DNA of 64,000 nt from Stomorhina lunata (Eukaryota; Arthropoda; Insecta; Diptera; Rhiniidae): contig OW121740.1 in NCBI GenBank assembly GCA_933228675.1, positions 160,741,306 to 160,805,305 on the forward strand. The letters are read 5' to 3'. Of this stretch, positions 48,970-60,200 are shown one piece after another. The notes below the pieces were generated by a model, which had not been told where the DNA came from, did no database searches, and was given only the letters and a program-made list of their open reading frames with translations. The first letter of the stretch is position 1. Each line of letters opens with the position of its first letter. Position numbers and translations under genes: made by a program.

Positions 48970-49599
48970 CACTACACAGTGGGGTAAATGAGGTCTATTT
49001 TTGGAAGTAATTCAGCTAAATTTTTTAACGAAATTTTATAAATCAGTAGAAGAGGACTAAGGTTTTTAAAGTAGTGTTAAGTACATATCTATCGGTTGCA
49101 CAGTGAGCTCTACAGTGGAGCCAAGTTGCCTACTTGGGTATATTAAGCCTTTGGTAGCCTTAATAAATTTCGCCAATTTGCATTTCGAAAGCTTCTTAAA
49201 AAAGACTAAATAGAAAAAACATGTTCACCTTTTCTTTTATAGTTAAAGAGACTCCATTTGTTCGCCAAAATCTCTTAAACTAAACAAGATATTATGACCA
49301 TTTTTGGCCACAGTATAGACCAATATATAAGATATTCAGAAATATTAATTTCAGGAAGTGTTCCGAAATTTTAATTAACATTTTTAAATACAGAAGAATA
49401 CACTTTTCAAACATTTTAGTTTTCTTTTGTAAAAATGGACCTTATGACCCCATTTATAGATAAGAAGATAATATTGAATACAATTTAGTTTAAAATAGTT
49501 TTGAAATCCATAATCAAATTTGTTTACAGACACAAAAACTAGAATTTTGTTTAAAAATTTCTGATTTTCGAAAACCGCTGATTGTAGGGTGCATGTGTT

Positions 49600-49837
49600 A
49601 TATTTTTCAAAATTCGAAAAATTTTCTACAGAAAAATTGTATGTAGAAAAAATTTTATATCCAAAAATTTTTTACATAAAAATTTTATTTCGAAAAATTT
49701 TATATAAAAAAATTTTCTATAGACAAATTTTATATAAAAAAAAATTTCTAAAGAAAGATATTGTATCGAACATTTTTTTATGGAAAATTTTTTATAGAAA
49801 AATTTAATATAGAAACAATTTTTAATTGAATCGATTC
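49600..49837 (+). repeat. Satellite family E, short flank (E1)
   Basis: About eight diverged units of 30 bp with A/T blocks and ATATAG or ATATCC linkers, between the left part of the CACAGTGG element and the TATCGATA array. The open frame here (Lys/Ile/Phe-rich) is an artefact. Confidence 0.7.
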
Positions 49838-50640
49838 ATTTGCTGTTGTCGACAACTTCTCTGTACAAATATAAAGTTACCGATAACTTGTTTATAGAAA
49901 TAAAAAGTTATCGAAAATAAATATAAAATAATCGATAACTTTTCTATAGAAATAGAAAGTTATGGATAAATTTTCTATAGAAATATAAAGTTATCGATAA
50001 CTTTTCCATACAAATAGAAAGTTATCGATATCTTTCCTATAGAAATAGAAAGTTATCGATAACTTTTCTATAGAAATAGAAAGTTATCGATAACTTTTCT
50101 TTTCTATAGAAAGAGAAAGTTATCGATAACTTTTATATAGAAATAGAAAGTTATCAATAACTTTTCTATATAAATAGAAAGTTATCGATAACTTTTCTAT
50201 AGAAATAGAAAGTTATCGATAACTTTTCTATAGAAATAGAAAGTTATCGATAACTTTTCTATGGAAACATAAAGTTATCGATAACTTTTTTATAGAAATA
50301 GAAAGTTATCGATAAATTTTCTATAGAAATGGAAAGTTATCGATAACTTTCCTATAGAAATATAAAGTTATCGATAACTTTTCTATAGAAATATAAAGTT
50401 TTCGATAACATTTCTATAGAAATATAAAGTTATCGATAACTTTTCTATAGAAATATAAAGTTATCGATAACTTTTCCATAGAAATAGAAAGTTATCGAAA
50501 ACTTTTCTATAGAAATAGAAAGTTATCGATAACTTTTCTATAGAAATAGAAAGTTATCAATAACTTTTGTATAGAAATAGAAAGTTATCTATAACTTTTC
50601 AATAAAAATGGAAAGTTATCAATAACTTTTCAATAGAAAT
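49838..50640 (+). repeat. Satellite family F, array F1 (31 bp, TATCGATA)
   Basis: About 26 units contain two palindromes: AAAGTTATCGATAACTTT and TTTCTATAGAAA. Roughly fifteen units keep a perfect TATCGATA. The first units vary (GTTGTCGACAAC, GTTACCGATAAC). TATCGATA is the DNA replication-related element bound by DREF in Drosophila, and its CGATA part is the BEAF-32 recognition core. Whether it is bound here is inference. The array sits inside the Transib-like element, between family E stretches. Confidence 0.93.
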
Positions 50641-50759
50641 ATTAAAAAAGTATTTAAATCCATAATCGATTTTTTTACAGACACAAAAACTTAAATTTGG
50701 TTTAAAAAATGCCGATTTTCGTGCAACGCTGGCTGTAGGGTTTATGTCCCAAATTTTTT

Positions 50760-52300
50760 AAAAATATTAGAAAATGTTTCTTTAGAAAATTTAATATTAA
50801 AAAACATTCTACAGGAATATTCTATATAGAAATAATTTTGTTTTTCCACAGAACTTTTTTTTTTCGAAAAATTTTATGTAAAAGAATTCTATAGACAAAA
50901 AGAAATATAGAAAAATTATAAAAAAAAAAATATTATATCGAAAATTTTTTATGCATAAATTTTCGATTCGAAAATTTTTTATAGAATAATTTCCTATAGA
51001 AAAATTAAATATAGAAACAATTTCTTAAGAAAAATTGAAAATTTTCTACAGAATAATTTTATACAGAAAAGGCTTGCATTGAGAAAATTTCTATAGAGAT
51101 ATTGTACATTGAAAAATAGTTTTTAGAAAAAATTTTGATAGAAAAATTAAATATAGAAAAATTTTAATTTTTGGCTTTTATTAATAAATAAATGTAATAG
51201 ACAGGGATCAAATGCGGACAAAATTTATTTTTGAAATATATTTACATCCCGAGAATTTTTTTTATCTTTTTTGATAAAAAGCTTATAATGAAAAAAAAAA
51301 TTGATAACGAAAAATTTTCTATAGAAAAACTTTATATTGAAAATTTGCTACTGCAAATTTTTTATAGAAAATTTTCCATAGAAAAATTTTCTAGAGAAAA
51401 AATTATATATAAAAAATTGGAAAAAATTGTTATAGATAAATTTTATATACCAAAATTGTCTATAGAAAAATTCTACATCAAAAAATTCTCTAGAAAAGAA
51501 TTTTATATAGAAAAATTTTTCGTTAATAAATTTTCTATAGAATAATATTGTTTCAAAAATTAGAAAAATTTAATAGAAATTTTATGTTAAAAAATTTTCT
51601 TTAGAAAAATATTGTCTCAAAAATTAGCAAAAATTTAAATAAAAATTTTATATTAAAAAATTTTGTATAGAGACATTTTTATAGAAAACTTTTATATCGA
51701 AAAATTTTCTGTAGAAAAATTTTATATCGAAAAATTTTCTATAGAAAAATTTTATATCGAAAAATTTTCTATAGAAAAATTTTATATAGAGACATTTTTA
51801 TAGAAAAATTTTATATCGAAAGATTTTCTATAGAAAAAATTTATATCGAAAAATTTTCTATAGAAAAATTTTCTATAGAAAAATTTTTATATCGAATAAT
51901 TTAAAAAAAAAAAAAAAATTATATCGAAAAATTTTCTATAGAAAAATTTTATATCGAAAAATTTTCTATAGAAAAATTTTATATAGAGACATTTTTATAG
52001 AAAAATTTTATATCGAAAGATTTTCTATAGAAAAAATATATATCGAAAAATTTTCTATAGAAAAATTTTTATATCGAATAATTAAAAAAAAAAAAAAAAT
52101 TATATCGAAAAATTTTCTATAGAAATAATTTTATAGCGAAAAATTTTCTACAGAACTAATTTTATATTGAAAAATTTTCTATAGAAAAAATTTGATGACT
52201 TCAAATTTTTTATCTAAAAATTTTCTAGCGAAAAAGTGTTTATATCGAAAAATTTTCTGTAGATCAAGTCTTTTGAAAAATTTTTCAAAAATATAGAAAA
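50760..52300 (+). repeat. Satellite family E, main array (30 bp, CTATAG/ATATCG)
   Basis: Units read A5T4-CTATAG-A5T4-ATATCG, clearest at 51690-52150. A block of about 190 bp is repeated (around 51780-51900 and 51960-52090), each copy containing TAGAGACATTTTTATAG and a long A run, so a higher-order unit is present. Non-repeat sequence at 51175-51230 (CAGGGATCAAATGCGGAC) matches the dispersed fragment at 15690. The plus frame at 51231-51545 is not a gene. Confidence 0.88.
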
Positions 52301-53199
52301 AATGTTATTTTATTTTTTCGCTGCACAAAATTTAAAGAAATTCTGTATTATAAAGTTTACATAATAAAACACTCTTTTCTTTTATTTGATTTAAAAATTT
52401 ATCAGAAATCATAGATTTTTTGGATCAAATTGGCGAAAGTTGTACGGCGTCTTAAAAAAGTCAAGGAAAAACATGTTCACCTTTTTTTATAGTTAAAGAG
52501 AATTTTGACTCCATTTGTTTGCCAAAATCTCTAAAACTAAACAAGATACTAAGACCATTTTTGGACACAGTATACACCAATATATAAGATATTTAGAAAT
52601 ATAAATTTCAGAAAGTGTTCCGAAATTTTAATTAACATTTTTGAATACAGAAGAATACACTTTTCGAAAATTTTAGTTTTTCTTTTTTTTTGTAAAAATG
52701 GACCGTATGACCCCATTTATAGCAAGGCACTATTGGATTTTTGTACAGACCTTATGAAGATAATATTTAATACAATATAGTTAAAAAAAGTTTTGAAATC
52801 CATAATCAAATTTTTTTACAGACACAAAAACTAGAATTTTGTTTACAAATTTCTGATTTTCGACCACCGCTGGTTATTTTATTTTTTCGCTACACAAAAT
52901 TTGAAGAAATTCTGTGTTATAAAGTTTACGTAATAAAAAACTTTTTTCTTTTATTTCATTTAAAAATTTACCAGAAATCATACATTTTTTGGATCAAATT
53001 GGCGAAAGTTGTACGGCCCGAGGTAGGCAACTTTGCTCCACTGTAGAGTCCACTGTGCTACCGATAGATACATCTTTAAAGATTGCTCTAAGACCCTAGG
53101 TCCTCTTCTACTGAAGTTTCAAATTTCATCAAATCCGTTCAGTAGTTTACAAATTACTGAGTTAATAGCAAAAAATCTTATTTGCACCACTGTGCACTA

Positions 53200-53572
53200 C
53201 CGAATATTTAACAAAGAGGAAAACCAAGTAGAGATGCTAAATGTTTGATTGAAACTTCTATGTTTGGAGCTTAATAAAACAAAAACTAAATTTTTTCGAA
53301 CACATAAAAACTCAAGCATTGACATTGTTTTATTTGCAACATTTACACTTTATATTTTGATTATTTATACATAAATACACACATATATATATATATAAGT
53401 ATATCTATATATGTATGTATGTATAGTTATTGTAACTTCAAAATTCTTCTCGTTGCTGTAACTCTGAGTAGATACTTTGTTTTCAAGAGCTACAGTTTTT
53501 CATAGCTTCATGTTGTTGTAACAATTCGGAGGCCAACAAAAAAACTGAACAACAAGGACGGAAACATAAAAA
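53200..53572. other. Intronic spacer with TA/TATG microsatellite
   Basis: Short single-copy sequence between the CACTA flank and the next T1. It contains TATATATATATATA near 53383-53397 followed by TATG units to 53425. Confidence 0.55.
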
Positions 53573-53832
53573 AAAAACAAGTAAGAAAGCGCAATAGTCG
53601 GTCAAGCCGACCATACGATATCCTTCACCACTAAGGTCAAAGGTGTTATTTTTCCTGTGTAAAGACAAATATTTGCTAAATTTTGCCATCATACAAACAT
53701 TTTCTCAAAACTTATATATTCAACCTGTTTCCGTCATTTGGACATTTCACAAGCTAGGGTCAAATGTGGACCGATTATCTCGAAACTTGGCATATTGATT
53801 ACAGTTGTTACATATGTATACATTATGTATGC
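53573..53832 (+). mobile_element. T1 element, truncated 5' third
   Basis: AAAAACAAGTAAGAAAGCGC begins a T1 copy. It runs to GATTACAGTTGTTACATATG and then breaks directly against the next T1 start. The copy is close in sequence to that neighbour, so one may have inserted into or been duplicated from the other. Confidence 0.75.
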
Positions 53833-55024
53833 AAAAACAAGTAAAAAAGCGCTATAGTCGGTCAAGCTGACTATACGATACCCTTCACCACTAAGGTCAA
53901 AGGTGTTATTTTTCCTGTATAAAGACAAATATTTGCTAAATTTTGCCATCATACAAACATTTTCTCAAAACGTATATATTCAACCTGTTTCCGTCATTTG
54001 GACTTATATGAGAGCTAAGGTCAAATGTGGACCGATTATCTCGAAATTTGGCAAATTGATTACAGTTGTTACAAAAATTATGTAAACTCAAAATTTTCAT
54101 TATCTTTAGATTAACGAGCGTCTTAGTGATTTTTTGTCTCATTTAGTGCGTTTTTGAAGAAGAGTTTGTATGGGAGCTATGGTCAAATGTGGACCGATTT
54201 CAACGAAATTTGGTACAGTGATTTTAGTTGACATAGGCAGTATTTGTTTTAAAAAAATTTAAAGAAATTCTGTATTATAAAGTTTACATAATAAAACACT
54301 CTTTTCTTTTATTTGATTTAAAAATTTATCAGAAATCATAGATTTTTTGGATCAAATTGGCGAAAGTTGTACGGCGTCTTAAAAAAGTCAAGGAAAAACA
54401 TGTTCACCTTTTTTTATAGTTAAAGAGAATTTTGACTCCATTTGTTTGCCAAAATCTCTAAAACTAAACAAGATACTAAGACCATTTTTGGACACAGTAT
54501 ACACCAATATATAAGATATTTAGAAATATAAATTTCAGTGCGTTTTTGAAGAAGAGTTTGTATGGGAGCTATGGTCAAATGTGGACCGATTTCAACGAAA
54601 TTTGGTACAGTGATTTTAGTTGACATAGGCAGTATTTGTTTTAAATTTCATGAAAAAATATTGATATTTGTGGCCAATATAGCAATTCCGGGAAGTGGGA
54701 CCTATGGGAGGTACCATAAATAATGGACCGATTTTCACCAATTTCAATAGTCATGGTTCCATTGTCAAAAAAATGACCTGTGCCAAATTTCTTCAAATTA
54801 TCTTTAGAATTGCGACCTGTAGTTTGATTACAAGGTTTACATGGGGGTCCAGCCAGCCGTCCAGCCAGCTAGACGGACGGACGGACATCGCTAAATCGAC
54901 TCAGGAAGTGATTATAAGCCTATTGGTATTCTAAAAGGTGGGTCTAAGACAAATATTTCTATGCGTTACAAACATCAGCACAAACTTATAATACCCTTTC
55001 CACCTATGGTGGTGAAGGGTATAA
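53833..55024 (+). mobile_element. T1 element with a 285 bp foreign insert
   Basis: Both ends are present: AAAAACAAGTAAAAAAGCGC and CCTATGGTGGTGAAGGGTAT followed by AA. At 54254-54538 it contains 285 bp identical to 52327-52611 of the CACAGTGG element. That segment is flanked by a perfect 109 bp direct repeat of T1 sequence (54145-54253 and 54537-54645). Without the insert and one repeat copy the element would be close to 800 bp, like the copy at 40392-41190. Confidence 0.85.
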
Positions 55025-56315
55025 CAACTAAGGAAGTGTAGTCGGCTAAGCGGGTTTAGGAGAAACCCTACGACACTCTAATGTCTGTAATATATGTTCA
55101 CAGCAACCTGGAAGTTCTAAACTGAATGACTGACACCAAAAATAGTAAAGAGACTAATAAATGTACTTGGTTTTCGAGTTCGCCAGCGGACTATAAAATA
55201 AATTAGAGAACAATAGTTTTCAGTTTAAATAAGAATGTTTGTTTAAAAAGTATGTTTGATTTAAACTAAATATCACATATCATGTCAAATCAGAAGGAAA
55301 AATCGGTAAAAATAATATAAAATTCCAAAAATAATATTCCATTGATTTTGATGCTGGATCATTCTGTATATTAAGTCTACTGGTGGAACTGTATAAATAT
55401 ACATTAAAAACATGTAGAGTACACATTTTTATGAAACAAAAATACATACCCCGCAAGGTATGTATTCGTATGTATCTACGTATACAAATGCAGCTTAAAA
55501 AAGATGGAGTATTCATTCACATGCTCGCATCCGTAATCGCAGTCATACTCGCACTTGTACTTCATCACTTTTATGCTCAACTCAGCATGTTGCTTTTTAA
55601 ATGCTTTACAAGTGCTTTTTCTGTTGTTTTTCCCCATTTTTTTTGTGTGTGTATTAAAAAAATTTTCATCTATGAGTGTTTCATGCTGCAAGTACAATGT
55701 TTGTTTTTTTGTTTGTTGATGCTTTCCTTTAACTATGACTTTGCATTTTATGTTGCAACAACTTTTATTTTATATATTTTTTTTTCTATATTTCAAAACC
55801 ACAAAAACATTAAAGTACTTAAAAAGATTTTAAGTGTAGCTTTTGTATTTTAAAACAGCATTAAAAACTAAAATAGAGATTTGGTATACAATTTTTTTTT
55901 GGTTAGTTTTGTAATGTTAGTTTTTTTCCGGTGCCTGTGTTTAATAAGTGGAAACTTTATTTACCAAATTTAATATGCACAAATTTATGGTTAGTTTATT
56001 ACAAAAGTTGCATAGAAAGAAATTTTGAGTGTTTTTTTTTTTAAGGAAAAATGAAAACGATGACACAGTGCAACTGCAGTTTTTTTTATATAGAAGAACT
56101 GCAATAAATGCGTAAAAATCTCGAAAATTAAAAAAGACGCAATGATAATATCTATTAGCTAGAAGTGATAACTCATATTCTATAACATAACTATTGTAAT
56201 TAGAAGATAAAGCAAAGCTGTTATTCGTTACCGATGATATTTTTTTACTAAAAATCTACTTTTTACTATGGATGTATAAAATTTCCTTATTCCGAAAACT
56301 TTAAACATATTTTAA
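55025..56315. other. Intronic spacer, no exon recognised
   Basis: Begins with a GC-richer patch (55030-55075, GGGTTTAGGAGAAACCC hairpin) and continues as T-rich single-copy DNA. A 156-codon plus frame (55383-55853) is the longest non-repeat frame in the window. It is Phe/Leu/Ile-rich because the DNA is T-rich and has no recognisable domain, so it is not called a gene. Confidence 0.5.
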
Positions 56316-56318
56316 TGA

Positions 56319-56703
56319 CCTGTTCCACGATCTCGAAAGAATGCTTTCTTTCTTTACAAAAGAGATTTATGGCCTGTTCCACGATCTCGAAAGAATCCTT
56401 TCTTTCTTATCCTATATGAAAGAAATTTGTTTTTCGTTTCACTAACTTTATTTTATGCGAAAGATAAGTCGAAAAACAAGTCGAAAGAAAACGTGAGTTT
56501 TTTCATACAAATTTCTGTTTCACTATTTCGAACAAGTTACCAGCAATACGAAAGCAAATGTCAAAATGAGTCACTTGATATTTTGCTTTCGAATAGAAAC
56601 GCTTTCGTTCGTTTCTTCGAAATAGTGAAACCAAAATTAATACGAATTCGAGTTACTCACTTTCTTTCGAGTAGATTTTCTTTCGAAATCGTGAAACAGG
56701 CTA
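56319..56703. mobile_element. MITE with CCTGTTCCACGAT ends and duplicated left end
   Basis: CCTGTTCCACGATCTCGAAAG occurs at 56319 and again 54 bp later at 56373. The inverted partner, TTTCGAAATCGTGAAACAGG, lies at 56681-56700. The interior is itself palindromic (GTTTCACTATTTCGAA against TTCGAAATAGTGAAAC). The element probably spans 56373-56700 with a tandem copy of its left end. Frames across it, including 56427-56744, are incidental. Confidence 0.65.
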
Positions 56704-56704
56704 T

Positions 56705-56942
56705 TATTTTTCGTTTCACTTACTTTATTTTATGCGAAAGATAAGTCGAAGGAAAACGTAAGTATTTTCATACAAATTTCTGTTTCACTATTTCGAACAA
56801 GTTGCCAGCAATACGAAAGCAAATGTCAAAATGAGTCACTGGATATTTTGCTTTCGAATAGAAACGAACAAAAGGCTTCGAAATAGTGAAAGCAAAATTA
56901 ATTCGAATTCGAGTTACTCACTTTCTTTCGAGTAGATTTTCA
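56705..56942 (+). repeat. Tandem partial copy of the MITE interior
   Basis: TTTTTCGTTTCACT...GAGTAGATTTTC repeats 56432-56680 at an offset of 275 bp with a few differences (for example GAACAAAAGG replacing GCTTTCGTTCG). The copy lacks the outer ends and stops at TTCACATAAT. Confidence 0.7.
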
Positions 56943-57249
56943 CATAATAATATTACCTCTTTTATTTTTATCGGGAAAACTATCAAAATTATTAATTTGA
57001 AAGAATGTGAAGGAAGTCTGAAAGTAGTATTGGGGTAGAATTATAAGGTCAGAGACAGAAAAGCAAAAATAAATGTATAAAAACATAAAAATAACGATAA
57101 CTTTTCTATGGAATGATAATGTTGTGAATAATTTAAGCACAGAAAAAGTTAGTTAATGATAAATTTTCTATTTTCTATATAACATAAAAATTTTCTATTG
57201 TAATAGAAAGTATCTATAAATTTAAACATAAATAGCATAATGTTGACAG
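56943..57249. other. AT-rich spacer grading into satellite F
   Basis: Single-copy A+T-rich sequence. Decayed satellite F motifs (AACGATAACTTTTCTATGGA) appear from about 57091. Confidence 0.5.
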
Positions 57250-58075
57250 CAAAAAGTTTTGTAAAAAACAGAAAGTTATCAATAGCTTTTGTACAAAAAT
57301 AGAAAGTTATCGATAAATTTTCTATAGAAACAGAAAAATTACCTTTTTAATAGAAATAGAAAGTTATCGATAACTTTTCTATAGAAGTATAAAGCTATCG
57401 ATAACTCTTCTATAGAAATATAAAGTTATTGATAGCTTTTCTATAGAAATATAAAGTTATCGATACATTTTCTATAGAAATAGGAAGTTATCGATAACTT
57501 TTCTATGGAAATAGAAAGTAAGCGATAACTTTAGAAATATAAGGTTAGCGATAACTTTTGCAAAGAAATAAAAAGTAATCGATAACTTTTCTAAAGAAAT
57601 AGAAAGTCGTTGATAACTTTCTATCGAAATACAAAATTATTCATAACTTTTCTATAGAAATAAAAAGTGATCGATAACTTTTTTGCAGAAATAAAAACTA
57701 ATTGATAACTTTTTTATAGAAACAGAAAGTTATCGAAAACTTTTCAATAGAAATAGAAGGTTATCAATAACTTTTCTATAGAGATAGAAAGTAATCGTTA
57801 ACTTTTCTATAAAAATATAAAGTTATCAATAACTTTTCAATAGAAATAGAAAGTTATCGATAATTTTTCTATAGAAATAGAAAGTTTTCGATAACTTTTC
57901 TATAGAAATAGAAAGTAATCGATAACTTTTCTATAGAAATAGGAAGTTATCGTTAACTTTTCCATAAAAATATAAAATTACCGTTAATTTTTCTATAGAA
58001 ATAGAAAGTAATCGATAACTTTTCTATAGAAATAGAAAGTAATCGATAATTTTTTCTATAGAAATAAAATGCTGT
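57250..58075 (+). repeat. Satellite family F, array F2 (31 bp, TATCGATA, diverged)
   Basis: About 26 units of the family at 49838. At least six perfect TATCGATA remain. Many units carry AATCGATAAC (ATCGATA without the first T) or GTTATCAATAAC. CTATAG linkers are well kept. It passes directly into family G at CTATAGAAATAAAATGCTG. The unit type is the same as F1, 7 kb away in the same orientation. Confidence 0.9.
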
Positions 58076-60200
58076 TAAAATTTTTCGTTATGTAAATTTC
58101 TGTTGTAGAAAACTTGTCTACAGAAAATTTTTTCTATAAAAATTTGTCGTTATAAAATTTTTCGATTAAAAAATTTTTTATAGACAATTTATCTTCATAA
58201 ACATTTTTGTCGTTATTGAAAAATTTTCTGTCGAAAATTTTTCGTTATTAAAAATTTTTCTATAGAAAATTTTTTGTTATAAAAATTTTTCGTAATAATT
58301 TTCTACTGAAAATTTTTTGTTATAAAAATTGTTCGTTATAAAAATTTTTCTATAGAAAATTTTTCGTTATTAAAAATTTTTCTATAAAAAGTTTTTCGTT
58401 ATTAAAAATTTTTCTATAAAAAATTTTTCGTTATTAAAAATTTTTCTATAGAAAATTTTTCGATATTAAAAATTTTTCTATAGAAAATGTTTTGTTATTA
58501 AAATTTTTCTATAGAAAATTTTTCGTTATAAAAATTTTTCTATAGAAAATTTTTCGTTTTAAAAAATTTTCTATAGAAAATTTTTCGTTATTAAAAATTT
58601 TTCTATAGAAAATTTTTCGATATTAAAAATGTTTCTATAGAAAATTTTTCGTTATTAAAAATTTCTCTTTAGAAAATTTTTCGTTATTAAAAATTTTTCT
58701 ATAGAAAATTTTTTGTTATTAAAAATTTTTCTATAGAAAATTTTTCGTTATTAAAATTTTTTTTATAGATGATTTTTTATTATTAAAAATTTTTAATTAG
58801 AAAATTTTTTGTTATAAAAATTTCTCTGTATAAAATTTTTCGTTATAAAATTTTTTCTATAGAAAAAAAAAATTAATAAAATTTTTTTATAACATGTTTC
58901 TATAGAAAATTTTTTGTTATAAAAATTTTTCGTAATAATTTTCTACTGAAAAATTTTTGTTATAAAACTTTTTCGTTATAAAAATGTTTCGTTATAAAAT
59001 TTTTTCCATAGAAAATTTTTCGTGATAAAAATTTTTTATAGAAAATTTTTCTATAGAAAATTTTTCGTTATAAAAATTTTTCTATAGAAAATTTTTCGTT
59101 ATAAAAATTTTTCTATAGAAAATTTTTCGTTATAAAAATTTTTCTATAGAAAATTTTTCTATAGAAAATTTTTTGTTATAGAAAATTTTTCGTTATAAAC
59201 ATTTTTCTATAGAAAATTTTTCGTTATGAAAATTTTGTATAGAAAATTTTTCTTTATAAAAATTTTTCTGTACAAAGCTTTTCGTTATAAGAATTTTTCT
59301 ATAGAAAATTTTTCGTTATAAAAATTTTTCATTAAAAAATTTTTCATTAAAAAATTTTTCTATGGAATATTTGTACTCTTTTGTAGAAAAGTTTTTGTTA
59401 TAAAAAGTTTTGCATGAAAAATTCTTTGTTATAAAAATTTTTCTATAGAAAAAAGAAACTTTTTTGTTATAAAAATTTTTTTTTTTAGAAAAATTTTCAT
59501 TATAAAAATTTTTCTATAGAAAAGTTTTCGTTATAAAAATTTTTCTATAGAAAATTTTTTTTTATAAAAATTTTTCGCTATAAAAATTTTTCGTTATGAA
59601 AATTTTTCTATAGTAAATTTATCGTTATTAATATTTTTCTATAGAAAATTTTTCGTTTTAAAAGTTTTGCTATAGAAAATTTTCCGTTATAAAAATTTTT
59701 CTTTACAAATTTTGTCCTTATAAAAAATTTCTGTAGAAAAGTTTTCGTTATAAAAATTTTTCTATAGAAAGTTTTTTGTTATTAAACATTTTTCTATAGA
59801 AAATTTTTCGTTAACAATTTTTTTTCGTTATAAAAATTGTTCGTTATTAAAATTTTCTATAACGAAAAATATTCTATAAAAAAATATTTATAACGAAAAG
59901 CTTTCTATAGAAATGTAAATTTTTTTAAACATTTTCCTATAAAAAATTTTTCGATAGAAATTTTTTCGTTATAAAAATTTTTTTATAAAAAATTTTTCGT
60001 TATAATTTTTTTTTTTTATACTCATAAACATTCTTTTGTAGAAAAGTTTTTGTTACAAAAAGTTTTGCATGGAAAATTCTTTGTTATACAAAGTTTTCTA
60101 TAGAAAATTTTAGGTTATACAATTTTTTTGAAAGAAAAGTTTTCGTTATAAAAACTTTTCTATATGAAAGCATTTCTGTATAAAATTTTTAGTATAACAA
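58076..60200 (+). repeat. Satellite family G (31 bp, CTATAG/CGTTAT linkers)
   Basis: About 65 units read A5T5-CTATAG-A4T5-CGTTAT, with CGTTATT and CGATATT variants. The best-conserved block is 58350-58760 and 59040-59170. After 59850 the units decay. It shares the CTATAG half with families C, E and F. Confidence 0.9.

Larger units (their letters stand above)
48975..53194. mobile_element. Transib-like foldback element carrying satellite arrays
   Basis: The left end CACAGTGGGGTAAATGAGG and the right end (in reverse) CACAGTGGTGCAAATAAG are inverted copies. Similarity continues inward for roughly 200 bp: CAGTAGAAGAGGAC, TATCTATCGGT, CTCTACAGTGGAGC, AAGTTGCCTAC. CACTA lies immediately outside both ends (48970-48974, 53195-53199), a 5 bp target duplication. 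Transib elements are known for 5 bp duplications and ends resembling the CACAGTG recombination-signal heptamer, so this class is inferred. No transposase frame is present. The interior holds satellites E and F plus direct copies of a block of about 400 bp (49190-49590, 52440-52870, partial 50650-50750). A further duplicated block is at 52303-52440 and 52875-53010. CACTA also precedes the fragment at 44335, so the pentamer might belong to the element. Confidence 0.6.

Noticed and set aside
49589..51545. Lys/Ile/Phe-rich plus frames at 49589-49807 and 51231-51545
   Set aside because: They are satellite family E translated in frame. The unit length of 30 bp keeps the frame open.
55383..55853. 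156-codon plus-strand frame with hydrophobic stretches that looks like a membrane protein
   Set aside because: The hydrophobicity follows from T-rich DNA. There is no domain, no upstream initiation signal, and a minus-strand gene's intron surrounds it.
56427..56744. 105-codon plus frame
   Set aside because: It lies entirely within the palindromic MITE, and its partner duplication does not keep the frame as a gene would.
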